A stretch of DNA of 64,000 nucleotides from an uncultured Clostridia bacterium (GTDB lineage: Bacteria; Bacillota; Clostridia; Christensenellales; Borkfalkiaceae). The stretch covers positions 1 through 64,000 of the forward strand of contig CASDRK010000006.1 in assembly GCA_949283125.1 (NCBI GenBank), written 5' to 3'. Positions within the stretch are counted from its first letter, which is position 1. The number at the start of each line of letters is the position of its first letter. Below, in pieces: positions 41,145 through 49,689 of the stretch. Position numbers and translations under genes: made by a program. Below the pieces are notes generated by a model. It saw only the letters and a program-made list of their open reading frames with translations. It had not been told where the DNA came from and did no database searches.

Positions 41145-41513
41145 TCAGAAGAAAGTGGGTATTGCGCCGAATACAACGCCGAGCACGAAGATGATGAGGA
41201 ACACCCAGTATGCCGCGCGCCAGTTGCGGTTTTTGCCGCTGACATACCCGTATGCGGGCAGCGCGATGGCGACGATGACGGCGATATTGCCGAGCAGCGT
41301 GATTATGCCGACGACGGCCTGAAGGGTCGCGCCCAGACCGCCCGTGTACTTGGCGATGAAGTTGATGAGACCGCTGACGATGTAGAGCACGGCGGCGACG
41401 GCCATGCCCCAGAACGCGCACGTTCTGACGATGCTGCCGTTGGTCACCACCGTCCTCCTGACAACGGTCTTTTTCTGAGTTGTCTGATTGTTTTGATTGC
41501 TTTTTTTAGCCAT
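41145..41513 (-). CDS. Small membrane protein with three TM segments, unknown function
   Basis: The 122-residue protein has a hydrophilic Asn/Gln/Lys/Thr N-terminus (1-28) and hydrophobic segments at about 32-53, 60-88 and 98-120 with a short GKNRNW loop. I recognise no family. A GGAGAC SD precedes the ATG at 41513. It lies after the RluD-type gene and ends at its own hairpin. Confidence 0.75.
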   Translation of the reverse strand: MAKKSNQNNQTTQKKTVVRRTVVTNGSIVRTCAFWGMAVAAVLYIVSGLINFIAKYTGGLGATLQAVVGIITLLGNIAVIVAIALPAYGYVSGKNRNWRAAYWVFLIIFVLGVVFGAIPTFF

Positions 41514-41554
41514 GATTGTCTCCTTATGTTTTACGCGCGGTAAGCGCGCGGCAT

Positions 41555-42484
41555 TCAGTATCTGACGGCGTCCGCGTCGAACCCGAGCTTTTTGAGCACG
41601 TTTACAAAGTAGTCGGGCAGGGGCGCGGTGAACGACATGCGCTCGCCGGTGCGCGGGTGGTCGAGCTCCAGCCGACAGGCGTGCAGCAACTGACCGTTGA
41701 GGGCGAAGCGCTGTTTTTTTATGCCGTAGACGTCGTCGCCGACGACGGGATGACCCAGATATTTTGCATGGACGCGTATCTGATGCGTTCTGCCCGTGTG
41801 CAGGCTGAACATGCACAGGGTGTAGCCGCCGGCGCGCTGCTCCACGCGATAATCGGTTATGGCCGTTTTGCCCTTTCCCGAAGGGACGACGGCCATCTTT
41901 ACGCGGTCCTTGGGGTCGCGGCCGATGCAGGTCACCACGGTGCCGGAGTCATTTTTAAGATTGCCTTCGAGAAGGGCAAGATAGCGGCGGGCGCACGTCT
42001 TTTGCTCTATCTGCTTTGCGAGAGCCACGTGAGCAAAATCGTTTTTGGCGACGACGAGCAGGCCCGAAGTGTTTTTGTCTATCCTGTGCACGATGCCGGG
42101 ACGGAGAGCCCCGCCGACGCCGCTGAGATTTTTTAAACGGAAAAGCAGGGCGTTGACCAAAGTGCCGTCCGCGTTGCCGTTGCCGACGTGCACCGTGAGC
42201 CCCTGCTGCTTGTTTACGACGGCGATGTCGTCGTCTTCGTAGACTATATCGAGAGGTATGTCCTCCGGGCGGGCGGCAATTTCGACGGGATCGGGCAGGG
42301 AACAGACCAGAACATCGCCTTCAGATATGCCCTGCGAAGGCTTGGCCGCCCTTCCGTTGACGGTGACGAGCCCGCCTTCAAACAATTTTTTTACGGCCGA
42401 ACGCGTCATCTCCCGCAGACATTGACTAAGATATATGTCCGCGCGAACGCAGTTTTCTGCGGCGGTAAATGACAGCGTGCGCAT
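41555..42484 (-). CDS. RluA/RluD-family 23S/tRNA pseudouridine synthase
   Basis: The 309-residue protein has an N-terminal S4 domain (RADIYLSQCLREMTRSAVKKL) and a catalytic domain with HRIDKNTSGLLVVAK (the catalytic Asp), then HTGRTHQIRVHAKYLGHPVVGD. The class modifies U in 23S rRNA helix 69 or tRNA. The ATG at 42484 overlaps the lspA stop (TGATG); the longer upstream frame lies inside lspA. Confidence 0.93.
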   Translation of the reverse strand: MRTLSFTAAENCVRADIYLSQCLREMTRSAVKKLFEGGLVTVNGRAAKPSQGISEGDVLVCSLPDPVEIAARPEDIPLDIVYEDDDIAVVNKQQGLTVHVGNGNADGTLVNALLFRLKNLSGVGGALRPGIVHRIDKNTSGLLVVAKNDFAHVALAKQIEQKTCARRYLALLEGNLKNDSGTVVTCIGRDPKDRVKMAVVPSGKGKTAITDYRVEQRAGGYTLCMFSLHTGRTHQIRVHAKYLGHPVVGDDVYGIKKQRFALNGQLLHACRLELDHPRTGERMSFTAPLPDYFVNVLKKLGFDADAVRY

Positions 42485-43062
42485 CAGAGCCCGCCTGCTT
42501 TGTCGCTCTTTTTTTTCTCCTCTTCGGCCTGCTTCTTCTGCGCGGCTTTTGCGCGCCTGGTCAAAGGCACGAGCGCCCACTCGTTGAAAAACAGACAGTC
42601 GGCTATGGCGAAGATTATGCCTATCACGATGAAGAAGTCGGCAAAGTTGCAGCACGCCGTGGAAAAGAGCATGTTTATCCACACGAAGTCGCGCACTTGT
42701 CCTGCGTATTCAAACCTGTCGAAAAGATTGCCCATGGCGCCGGCAATGACCATGGCGAGCGCGAGCTTTAAGAACGTGAAGCGCTTTTCGGGCACGAGCA
42801 CGAACGCGACGACAAGCACGACGAGCAGAATGATGGCGAAAGTGATGAGAAACGCGGTGTTGCCCGACAGCATGGAAAATGCCGCGCCGTTGTTGCGGCG
42901 GCCGCTTTCCACCCAGATAAAGCCGGGAATGACCGTGAAGTTCCAGCCCTGCGCCTCCTCGACATACTTTAAAGTTATGTCTATGGCGACGAGGGCGAGA
43001 CAGAATATTATGAGCAGGACGCTTATCCTGCCGAACTGTATTTTGAATTTTTTGTCCGACAT
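42484..43062 (-). CDS. lspA: Signal peptidase II
   Basis: The 192-residue protein has four membrane helices and the two catalytic Asp motifs in the usual places, GAMGNLFDRF and CNFADFFIVIG. It cleaves prolipoproteins such as the ABC binding protein in this window. A Lys/Glu-rich cytoplasmic tail of about 25 residues extends the C-terminus (KRRAKAAQKKQAEEEKKKS). The -10 box at 43069 sits six bases before the ATG, and no SD is present, so translation may be leaderless. Confidence 0.94.
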   Translation of the reverse strand: MSDKKFKIQFGRISVLLIIFCLALVAIDITLKYVEEAQGWNFTVIPGFIWVESGRRNNGAAFSMLSGNTAFLITFAIILLVVLVVAFVLVPEKRFTFLKLALAMVIAGAMGNLFDRFEYAGQVRDFVWINMLFSTACCNFADFFIVIGIIFAIADCLFFNEWALVPLTRRAKAAQKKQAEEEKKKSDKAGGL

Positions 43063-43068
43063 ATCTAA

Positions 43069-43074
43069 ATTATA
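43069..43074 (-). promoter_or_regulatory. Extended -10 promoter of lspA
   Basis: TGA-TATAAT on the minus strand, an extended -10 element, ends six bases before the lspA ATG. No good -35 box lies at 17 bases (TTTCAT). Confidence 0.55.
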
Positions 43075-43141
43075 TCACAGCAAAATGACGAATGAAAGTA
43101 TTTTGAAGGACATTTTAATAAAAAATGCCAAAAGACGGATA

Positions 43142-43166
43142 GGGCGCAACTTTAAAAGTTGCGCCC
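43142..43166 (-). terminator. Palindromic terminator after mazF
   Basis: GGGCGCAACTTT and its complement form a 12-bp stem with a single central base, three bases after the mazF stop. The downstream T tract is short (CTTTTGG). Confidence 0.6.
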
Positions 43167-43168
43167 GG

Positions 43169-43513
43169 CTATTTGATGAAGCCTAAACTTATCAGTATGG
43201 CCTTGTCGACCTGCGACATGGTTTCGGTGGAAAGTTCGCCTATCCTCTCCTTTAGCCTGCGCTTGTCGAGCGTGCGTATCTGCTCGAGCAGGATGACGGA
43301 ATCCTTGTTCAGCCCGTATGCGTTGGACGGAAGCTCGATGTGCGTGGGCAATTTTGCCTTGTTTATCTTGCTTGTCACCGCCGCCGCGATGACCGTGGGC
43401 GAAAATTTGTTGCCGACGTCGTTCTGCACCACGAGCACGGGACGCACCCCGCCCTGTTCGCTGCCCACCACGGGCGACAGGTCGGCGTAATACAGTTCTC
43501 CTCGCTTTATCAT
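43169..43513 (-). CDS. mazF: MazF/PemK-family endoribonuclease
   Basis: The 114-residue protein resembles Bacillus EndoA/Maz[29 protein letters not shown] at the start (given in parts in the family as RGxxxxADLSPVxGSEQGGxRP), then [19 protein letters not shown] and [15 protein letters not shown]. MazF cuts mRNA at short sites. The SD AGGAGGT lies seven bases before ATG 43513. No antitoxin ORF is found upstream; the neighbour is nnr. In Clostridia mazF often stands near alr without an obvious antitoxin. Confidence 0.9.
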   Translation of the reverse strand: MIKRGELYYADLSPVVGSEQGGVRPVLVVQNDVGNKFSPTVIAAAVTSKINKAKLPTHIELPSNAYGLNKDSVILLEQIRTLDKRRLKERIGELSTETMSQVDKAILISLGFIK

Positions 43514-43618
43514 TGAATTTACCTCCTGCGGCATGCAGCGCCGCGGGGCAGTTATAGTATATTATATGTAGCTGCCTTGATTTTATTGTTGACAGCGGCG
43601 GGGAGTTTTATACGCCCG

Positions 43619-45052
43619 TCATGCGCCCGTTATTTTTTTTACGGCGGCGGGAAGCGAATCGAGTATGTCCTGCGCGGTGGCGCAATAGTCCGTCTTGTCC
43701 GCGGACGCGATCTCGGCCGAGACGCCGAGCGCGTAGGCCGCCGCCACGGCGGCGTCGAAGAGCCCGAGCCCGCGGGCGGCGCAGCCGCAGATCAGGCCGG
43801 TGAGCATATCGCCGCTGCCGCCGCGCGCAAGCGCGGTGCTGCCGCGCAGATTGAGCATGACTTTGCTGCCGTCGGTTATGACCGTTGAAGCGCCCTTGAG
43901 CAGCACCGTCACCCCGTATTCGGCCGCAAAGGCGCGGGCGGAACCTGTCGGGTCGGAAACAATGTCGCCGACAGGCCTGCCCGTCAGGCGGGAAAATTCC
44001 GCGGGATGGGGAGTTATGAGCACATCGCAGTTCTTTTCGGCGAGCACTCCCGCCCCTCTCCCGGACACCGCGTTGAGGGCGTCGGCGTCGAGAATGAGTT
44101 TGCCGCGGTAATTTGCGAGCACTCTTTTTACTGTTTCAAAGGTGGATTCGCTGTTGCCGCAACCCGGCCCGACGGCGAGCGCCTGACAGCCGAGATCGGG
44201 CTCCGCAAGATAAATGGCCTGCGGATATGCCGCAACGAGCGCATTTTTAACACTGTCGTCGGCGCACAGCTTCACGTAGCCGCACCCCGAGCGCAGAGCG
44301 GCCGAAAGACAGAGCGCGGCCGCGCCGGGATAGTTCGGGCTGCCCGCCACGAGACAGGCCGAACCGTATGTTCCCTTGTGCGTGTTGCGCAGTCTTGCGG
44401 GAAAGAACGGCGCGACGTCGGCGTCCTCGCAGGCGAGGGCGCAATCGCCGCGCGCCGCAATGCCGATATCGGCCTTTGTGACCGCGCCGCAGTAATCGGG
44501 CCCGTCGCCGAGGACGTGGCCGAGCTTGTACTCGGCTATGGCGACGGTGACGTCGGCGCGCACGGCGCAGCCGAGCACCCTGCCGCTGTCGCCGCATATG
44601 CCGCTCGGAATATCCGCGGATACCACAAACGCCCCGCTTTTGTTGATAGCTTCGACAACGTCCGCGCACCTGCCTTCGACCGGACGGGAAAGACCCGTGC
44701 CGAATATACAGTCCACCGCCACATCCGCGCGGACATCTTCGGCATACGGACCGGCGTACTCCTTTCTTCGCGCGGCGCACTCCGGGGAATACGAACCGCC
44801 GGAAACGTCGAGCACCTTTACGTCGTAACCGAGCCGCAGCAATTGACTCGCGCATACGTAGCCGTCTCCGCCGTTATTCCCCCCGCCGCAGACCACCAGA
44901 ACGCGTCTGCCGTATTCGTCAGCGGCCCCGGCCGCCGCCTTTGCTATCGCACTGCCGGCGCGCAGCATGAGTTGAGACGAGGGCACGCCCAGCACTTCTA
45001 TCGTATATCTGTCCGCTTCGCGCATCTGCGCATTTGTCAAAAATTTCTGCAT
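43619..45052 (-). CDS. nnr: Bifunctional NAD(P)H-hydrate epimerase/dehydratase
   Basis: The 477-residue protein has an N-terminal YjeF epimerase domain (about 1-210; CGGGNNGGDGYV, VAVDCIFGTGLSRPV) and a C-terminal ribokinase-like dehydratase domain with DADALNAVSG, ITPHPAEFSRLTG and GGSGDMLTGLICG. It repairs damaged hydrated NADH and NADPH. The order of domains is the usual one. Confidence 0.95.
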   Translation of the reverse strand: MQKFLTNAQMREADRYTIEVLGVPSSQLMLRAGSAIAKAAAGAADEYGRRVLVVCGGGNNGGDGYVCASQLLRLGYDVKVLDVSGGSYSPECAARRKEYAGPYAEDVRADVAVDCIFGTGLSRPVEGRCADVVEAINKSGAFVVSADIPSGICGDSGRVLGCAVRADVTVAIAEYKLGHVLGDGPDYCGAVTKADIGIAARGDCALACEDADVAPFFPARLRNTHKGTYGSACLVAGSPNYPGAAALCLSAALRSGCGYVKLCADDSVKNALVAAYPQAIYLAEPDLGCQALAVGPGCGNSESTFETVKRVLANYRGKLILDADALNAVSGRGAGVLAEKNCDVLITPHPAEFSRLTGRPVGDIVSDPTGSARAFAAEYGVTVLLKGASTVITDGSKVMLNLRGSTALARGGSGDMLTGLICGCAARGLGLFDAAVAAAYALGVSAEIASADKTDYCATAQDILDSLPAAVKKITGA

Positions 45053-45082
45053 CCGTCCTCCTTTCCGCAGCCTGTCCCTCCG

Positions 45083-45694
45083 CTATTCACCGTCCTCGTC
45101 CGGCAGCTCCACGGCGCGCTTTGCCGTGTCGTAATCGTACCCGCGCGAGATGAGATGGCGGACGGCCCTGTACATGTTTTCGCGAGTGGGGGCCTTGCCG
45201 CGCATGTACTTGCACGCCACGGCGCGGGCTTCCTCCTCGCTCTCCTCCCTGCCTTCGAGGGCGGCGTCGATCGCCTCGCGCGCGGCGCCGCGCTTTATGA
45301 GCGCGGCCCTTATGGCCGCCCTGCCCTTGCCCTTGACGCTGTCGGCATAGGCGCGGCAATAGGCAAAGTCGTCGATATACCCGTAACTTTCGAGTTTTTG
45401 GAGGACGTAATCCACAACCGCCCCGGTATAGCCATTGCGCGCGAGAAAATCTGACATCTGTTTGCGCGTTTTGAGCGTGGCGGAGAGATGGTTCATCGCC
45501 TTTTCGACCGCCTGAAGCTTTTCGTTTTCAAGCTGGATTTCGTCTATGCGGCTCTTTTCCACGCTCATTCCCGGCTTAAGGCGATATTTTACGGCCACTT
45601 CTATCTTCAGTCCGCAGTAAAACGCCCCGTCGATATACACGGAGCAGCGCGTTTTGTCTTTCTGTTGTTGTTCTATCGATGTTATCTGTGACAT
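45083..45694 (-). CDS. recX: Regulatory protein RecX
   Basis: The 203-residue protein has the RecX three-helix repeats: MNHLSATLKTRKQMSDFLARNGY, then LQKLESYGYIDDFAYCRAYADSVKGKG and a C-terminal AVRHLISRGYDYDTAKRAV. It modulates RecA filaments. I chose ATG 45694, since an upstream GTG at 45715 lies inside the promoter -10 region. Confidence 0.9.
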   Translation of the reverse strand: MSQITSIEQQQKDKTRCSVYIDGAFYCGLKIEVAVKYRLKPGMSVEKSRIDEIQLENEKLQAVEKAMNHLSATLKTRKQMSDFLARNGYTGAVVDYVLQKLESYGYIDDFAYCRAYADSVKGKGRAAIRAALIKRGAAREAIDAALEGREESEEEARAVACKYMRGKAPTRENMYRAVRHLISRGYDYDTAKRAVELPDEDGE

Positions 45695-45705
45695 AGTCTG
45701 CACAT

Positions 45706-45735
45706 ATTTTAACACCGGGCGCGCGTTTTTGTCAA
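45706..45735 (-). promoter_or_regulatory. Promoter of recX
   Basis: TTGACA (45735-45730), 18 bases, TAAAAT (45711-45706) on the minus strand. The predicted start near 45699 leaves a 5' UTR of about five bases. Confidence 0.7.
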
Positions 45736-45743
45736 TCGCGCAT

Positions 45744-45772
45744 TTGACATGCGCGGCAATACGGGGTATAAT
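45744..45772 (+). promoter_or_regulatory. Consensus promoter of ilvE
   Basis: TTGACA (45744-45749), 17 bases, TATAAT (45767-45772): both hexamers match the consensus exactly. Its -35 box is back to back with that of recX, eight bases apart. Confidence 0.92.
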
Positions 45773-45802
45773 TATTGAAAATAATTTAAAGAAGGTTATG
45801 CT

Positions 45803-46825
45803 ATGGCAGTCGATCTTGATTGGAGCAGTTTGGGCTTCGGATACGTTAAGACCCCGTTCCGCTACGTTGCAAACTACAGGGACGGGAAATGGAGCGAGGG
45901 CAACCTTACCGCCGACGATAAAATTTCGCTTTCGGAGTGCGCAGGGGTATTGCAGTACGCGCAGACGGCGTTTGAAGGGCTTAAGGCCTACCGCACCAAG
46001 GACGGAAAGATAGTGACTTTCCGCCCCGACCTAAACGCCGAGAGAATGGAGCAATCGGCAGCGCGGCTGGAGATGCCCGTCTTCCCCAAAGAAAAATTTC
46101 TTGAAGCCGTGGACATGGTGGTTGCCGCGAACAGCGACTACGTTCCCCCCTACGGCAGCGGCGCAACGCTGTACATAAGGCCGTTTATGTTCGGCTCTTC
46201 GGAAGTGATAGGCGTAAAACCCGCAAAGGAATATCAGTTCAGAATGTTCTGCACCCCCGTCGGCCCCTACTTCAAGGGAGGCGCAAAGCCCATCGTTATA
46301 CGGGTGAGCGACTTTGACAGGGCCGCGCCCCACGGCACGGGCCACATAAAGGCCGGCCTGAACTACGCAATGAGCCTGCATGCCATTGTGGACGCGCACA
46401 ACCAAGGCTTTGACGAGAATATGTATCTGGACGCCGCCACGCGCACATACGTGGAGGAGACGGGCGGAGCAAACTTTTTGTTCGTGACGAAGGACGGAAA
46501 AGTGGTTACGCCAAAGTCAGATTCCATACTGCCCTCGATAACGAGAAGGTCGCTCTGCTACGTGGCCGAGAACATACTGGGCATGACCGTGGAACACCGA
46601 CCCGTCAGATTTGAAGAGGTGAAAGATTTTGCCGAATGCGGACTGTGCGGAACGGCCGCGGTTATATCTCCCGTGGGAAAAATTTACGACCACGGAAGAG
46701 AGATCGCCTTCCCCTCCGGCATGGACGAAATGGGCCCCGTCACAAAAAAGCTTTACGACACGCTTACGGGCATACAGATGGGCAGACTCCCCGCGCCCGA
46801 GGGCTGGATACGCGTTATAAAATAA
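45803..46825 (+). CDS. ilvE: Branched-chain amino acid aminotransferase
   Basis: The 340-residue PLP fold-type IV enzyme matches type II BCATs: YAQTAFEGLKAYRTKDG, RPFMFGSSEVIGVKPAKEY, the PLP-lysine region GTGHIKAGLNYAMS and EETGGANFLFV, then STLPSITRRS-like ILPSITRRSLCY. It transaminates Val, Leu and Ile. It is monocistronic, behind a perfect consensus promoter with a GAAGG SD, and ends in a strong terminator at 46888. Confidence 0.96.
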   Translation: MAVDLDWSSLGFGYVKTPFRYVANYRDGKWSEGNLTADDKISLSECAGVLQYAQTAFEGLKAYRTKDGKIVTFRPDLNAERMEQSAARLEMPVFPKEKFLEAVDMVVAANSDYVPPYGSGATLYIRPFMFGSSEVIGVKPAKEYQFRMFCTPVGPYFKGGAKPIVIRVSDFDRAAPHGTGHIKAGLNYAMSLHAIVDAHNQGFDENMYLDAATRTYVEETGGANFLFVTKDGKVVTPKSDSILPSITRRSLCYVAENILGMTVEHRPVRFEEVKDFAECGLCGTAAVISPVGKIYDHGREIAFPSGMDEMGPVTKKLYDTLTGIQMGRLPAPEGWIRVIK

Positions 46826-46887
46826 AATCAAATCAAGAGCAACGCTTGAATTCAAAACAATTAAATAAATCTTGAGTAAATAAATCT

Positions 46888-46918
46888 TGCGGCGGCGCGC
46901 ACGATGCGCGCCGCCGCA
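46888..46918 (+). terminator. Intrinsic terminator of ilvE
   Basis: A 14-bp GC-rich perfect stem with a three-base loop, followed by TTCTCATTTTCC on the plus strand. Confidence 0.8.
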
Positions 46919-47170
46919 TTCTCATTTTCCTGCCTGATCCGCCGCAACACGGCGCAATACATGAATTCCTTACTTTCCTTATCGCCGGAATATAATTTTT
47001 GCGGACGCAGCCGCGCGGACAGGCATAAGGGCGCGCTTTGGGCGCGCCCTTTTAATATATCGGCGAAAAACAAAAAGGTCTTTGCGCGGCCGCATCCGCC
47101 ACATCGGAACGCACAATCCGACGGCGCGGCTGAGCGGACGGGATTTGTCGACCGGAAAATTTTGCCGGGA
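46919..47170 (+). other. Intergenic stretch with possible short transcript
   Basis: There is no convincing gene. A TATAAT at 46991-46996 is followed by an AAGGGCGCGC hairpin and TTTT at 47027-47053 on the plus strand, which could delimit an RNA of about 50 bases, but there is no good -35. The remainder (47054-47170) is GC-rich with nothing I can identify. Confidence 0.3.
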
Positions 47171-47440
47171 TCATTGCTCCGCAGGCCCGCCTTTTATTCG
47201 CTCGTACTTGCATTTCGTTGCCAGACCTCCGCGCAGGTGGCGCTCGGAGAGGTTTTTTAAGAGCACGGCTTTGACCTCATCGTACAGTCCCCTGTCAATT
47301 TCCGCAAGCCGTTCGGTGACATCCTTGTGCACGGTGGACTTGCTGATATTGAAATGTGCGGCCGCGGCGCGCACCGTGGCGCCGTGCGCGGCAATGTATT
47401 CGCCCTCGGTGACGACGCGCCTGACAATATATTCCCACAT
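47171..47440 (-). CDS. spoIIID: Sporulation transcriptional regulator SpoIIID
   Basis: The 89-residue DNA-binding protein matches SpoIIID throughout: VTEGEYIAAHGATVRAAAAHFNISKSTVHKDV (helix-turn-helix at about 24-42), then RLAEIDRGLYDEV and RHLRGGLATKCKYERIKG. It controls mother-cell gene expression together with sigma E. This implies a sporulation programme in the organism, or its remains. An AAGGGG SD is present. The upstream 90 bases show only a poor match to a sigma-E promoter. Confidence 0.95.
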   Translation of the reverse strand: MWEYIVRRVVTEGEYIAAHGATVRAAAAHFNISKSTVHKDVTERLAEIDRGLYDEVKAVLLKNLSERHLRGGLATKCKYERIKGGPAEQ

Positions 47441-47557
47441 AGACTATCCCCTTCGCCCGTCAGGGCTTAAGATAGACTATGCCGCATATTGACGACTTAT
47501 GCCGGAAAAATCTGAAGAGGCGCGAATATCGGCATTTTATGCGGAAATGCTCAAAAC

Positions 47558-47597
47558 GCCGTGCGCGGCGGACAGCCATCTGTCCGCCGCGCACGGC
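47558..47597 (-). terminator. Terminator of the polysaccharide cluster
   Basis: A 17-bp GC-rich stem with a six-base loop, followed on the minus strand by GTTTTGAGCATTT. It lies 33 bases after the flippase stop. The rest of 47441-47629 holds no gene. Confidence 0.8.
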
Positions 47598-47629
47598 GCA
47601 TTTTCAATATCGGGACGGCGAAAGCCGCG

Positions 47630-49072
47630 TCATTGCCGGCCGTCGTCCTTTTGCTTTTTAAACAGCCCCGCTGCGGAGCGGAAGAGCGCGAGCAGGTTTT
47701 TGCGGTAAATGAGCGAATATACCATGAACGCGCACGCATACGCGAGGCACGCCCACCACCTGCCGAGAAAACGGACGGCCAGTATGAAGGCTATCGTCAT
47801 TATCACTTCCGCAACCACGTCCGCGGCTATTCTCTTTTTTATGATGGCGGACACAAAAATTTCGGAAACTATGGAATTAAGAACGACAACCGCAACGAGA
47901 GAATAGAGCACGAAATCGATGTCTTTTACGACGAAAGCGCCGACCGCAAAGAGTGACACGCCGAGCGCAACGCCCGCCGCGTTGACGGCAAGCATCGTCT
48001 TTTCTCTGCGGTATGCCTTGAGGTAGTTATTGGTGAGCAGCGCAACCTTGGCCGAGAACACAACGATGGGAAGCAATATGCCCAGATAGGTGAGACTGTC
48101 GGAATAGTTGGGCAGCCACAGCTCCAGTATCAGGCAGGCGGGGAAATACAGCAGCAGCGCAAAGAACATTATCGGCGAAACGGCGTTGCGCAATTTTAAA
48201 TATACGTCGGGCAGTTCGTCCATGCTCATGCGCTTGAGCGAAGGAAACAACACTATGCTTATGGCCGTGACAAACGTAAGGAATATGTTTGAAACGCTGA
48301 AGCTGAAGGATATCTGCCCGAACACAAGCTCGTCCCAGCCCCATTGCACCATCATCTTTGCTCCGCCGGTCAGCAGCATGGACGAAAAATTGGACAGCAT
48401 CAATATCATCCCGGCAGAAATATTCGACCAGCCCTCCTTTAGACATTCCCGCACGGGCAAGGACCTGCCGAAATACATGCCGCGGTTGAAGAATGCGCCT
48501 ATTGCGCTGCCGAGGGCGTCGCCGGACAGATCGGCAATGCAGTACAGCCAGAACACGTTGACGCCGCAGGCGAGGAGAATGCCGACAAACAGAGCGTATC
48601 CCGCCCTCTGCGCTATGACTACAACGGCGTACTTGGGTATCCTGTTGGTGATCTGGAAAGAATAGGACGTATAACCGAAGATATTTTTTACGACGATGCT
48701 TGCGGCGACGAGAACGACTATCTCCCTTGTGACCGCGTCGCAAAGAAACGCCGAGACGATAAGGCCGGTCAGCGTGAGCGCGGAATTTATGAACAGAAGC
48801 AGTTTGAACTGCGAACGCATGCGCGGTTTGTCCAGCTCGTCGAACTCATACTGCGAATACCTTAAAACCAACCCGTCGAGCAAGCCGAACTGACATATCC
48901 CGGAATACCCCGAATACAGCAAGTAGACCTGCCAGTACGAATACTGATACTCGTCAATGAATTTGGGAACGATAAATCCCAGCACAAAGCTGGTTATTAT
49001 CGAAATAGCCTGCGCCGTGAGCGATAATATTAAGTTTTTTGCCAGCTTTTTGCCTGTGATCTTAGTTGCCAT
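47630..49072 (-). CDS. Wzx-type polysaccharide flippase
   Basis: The 480-residue MATE/MOP-superfamily protein has about 13-14 membrane helices and a short Lys/Gln-rich cytoplasmic tail. It would move lipid-linked repeat units across the membrane. It is the last gene of the cluster, which contains one polymerase and one priming transferase, so a Wzx/Wzy pathway is implied. The exact family is assigned from topology and context. Confidence 0.85.
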   Translation of the reverse strand: MATKITGKKLAKNLILSLTAQAISIITSFVLGFIVPKFIDEYQYSYWQVYLLYSGYSGICQFGLLDGLVLRYSQYEFDELDKPRMRSQFKLLLFINSALTLTGLIVSAFLCDAVTREIVVLVAASIVVKNIFGYTSYSFQITNRIPKYAVVVIAQRAGYALFVGILLACGVNVFWLYCIADLSGDALGSAIGAFFNRGMYFGRSLPVRECLKEGWSNISAGMILMLSNFSSMLLTGGAKMMVQWGWDELVFGQISFSFSVSNIFLTFVTAISIVLFPSLKRMSMDELPDVYLKLRNAVSPIMFFALLLYFPACLILELWLPNYSDSLTYLGILLPIVVFSAKVALLTNNYLKAYRREKTMLAVNAAGVALGVSLFAVGAFVVKDIDFVLYSLVAVVVLNSIVSEIFVSAIIKKRIAADVVAEVIMTIAFILAVRFLGRWWACLAYACAFMVYSLIYRKNLLALFRSAAGLFKKQKDDGRQ

Positions 49073-49095
49073 TCGTGCTTGCGGAAGTATTTATA

Positions 49096-49689
49096 TCAGT
49101 TTTTCAAAGCCTTCCACTTACTGTCTTTTTCGGATAAATTCAGGGGCGTGCCGTCGGGAAGGGTGTAACCCTCGGCCGAGGCCGAACCGCGGTAATCGCC
49201 GCATACTCCCCACTCTACGCCTATTTCTGGGTCGTTCCATGCGAGACCGCCCTCATCGTTGGGGTGGTAGAAGTCGTCGCATTTATAGCAGAATTCCGCC
49301 ACATCGGAGCGAACCAGAAAGCCGTGCGCAAAGCCCTTGGGAATGAGAAACTGCTTTTTGTTCTCCTCGGTGAGTTCAACGCCGTACCACTTGCCGTAAG
49401 TTTTGCTTCCCTTTCTCAAATCGACGGCCACATCGAACACCGCGCCCCTTATGACGCGGACAAGTTTTGTCTGCGGGTAGTTTATCTGAAAATGCAGGCC
49501 GCGCAGCACTCCCTTGGTGCTCATGGACTGGTTGTCCTGCACAAAGGTTATGTCAAAGCCTGCCTCCTCCATGTCGCGTTGGCTGTACGTCTCCATAAAG
49601 TAACCGCGGTTATCGCCGTGCACGGCGGGGGCGATGACGCACAATCCCTCTATCCCGCCGACGTTCCTTTCCACCTTTATCTGTCCCAT
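49096..49689 (-). CDS. rfbC: dTDP-4-dehydrorhamnose 3,5-epimerase
   Basis: The 197-residue cupin enzyme shows VLRGLHFQINYPQTKLVRV with the catalytic His, VAVDLRKGSKTYGKW and FLIPKGFAHGFLV. It epimerises the 4-keto sugar in dTDP-L-rhamnose synthesis. The ATG at 49689 overlaps the rfbD stop as TGATG. Confidence 0.96.
   Translation of the reverse strand: MGQIKVERNVGGIEGLCVIAPAVHGDNRGYFMETYSQRDMEEAGFDITFVQDNQSMSTKGVLRGLHFQINYPQTKLVRVIRGAVFDVAVDLRKGSKTYGKWYGVELTEENKKQFLIPKGFAHGFLVRSDVAEFCYKCDDFYHPNDEGGLAWNDPEIGVEWGVCGDYRGSASAEGYTLPDGTPLNLSEKDSKWKALKN

Noticed and set aside
43514-43618. Antitoxin ORF upstream of mazF
   Set aside because: The 105-base gap holds only AT-rich promoter-like sequence and an SD; no frame encodes a plausible antitoxin.
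47441-47530. Sigma-E promoter for spoIIID
   Set aside because: A GTCAATAT and a CATAGTCT occur but at the wrong spacing and with several mismatches.
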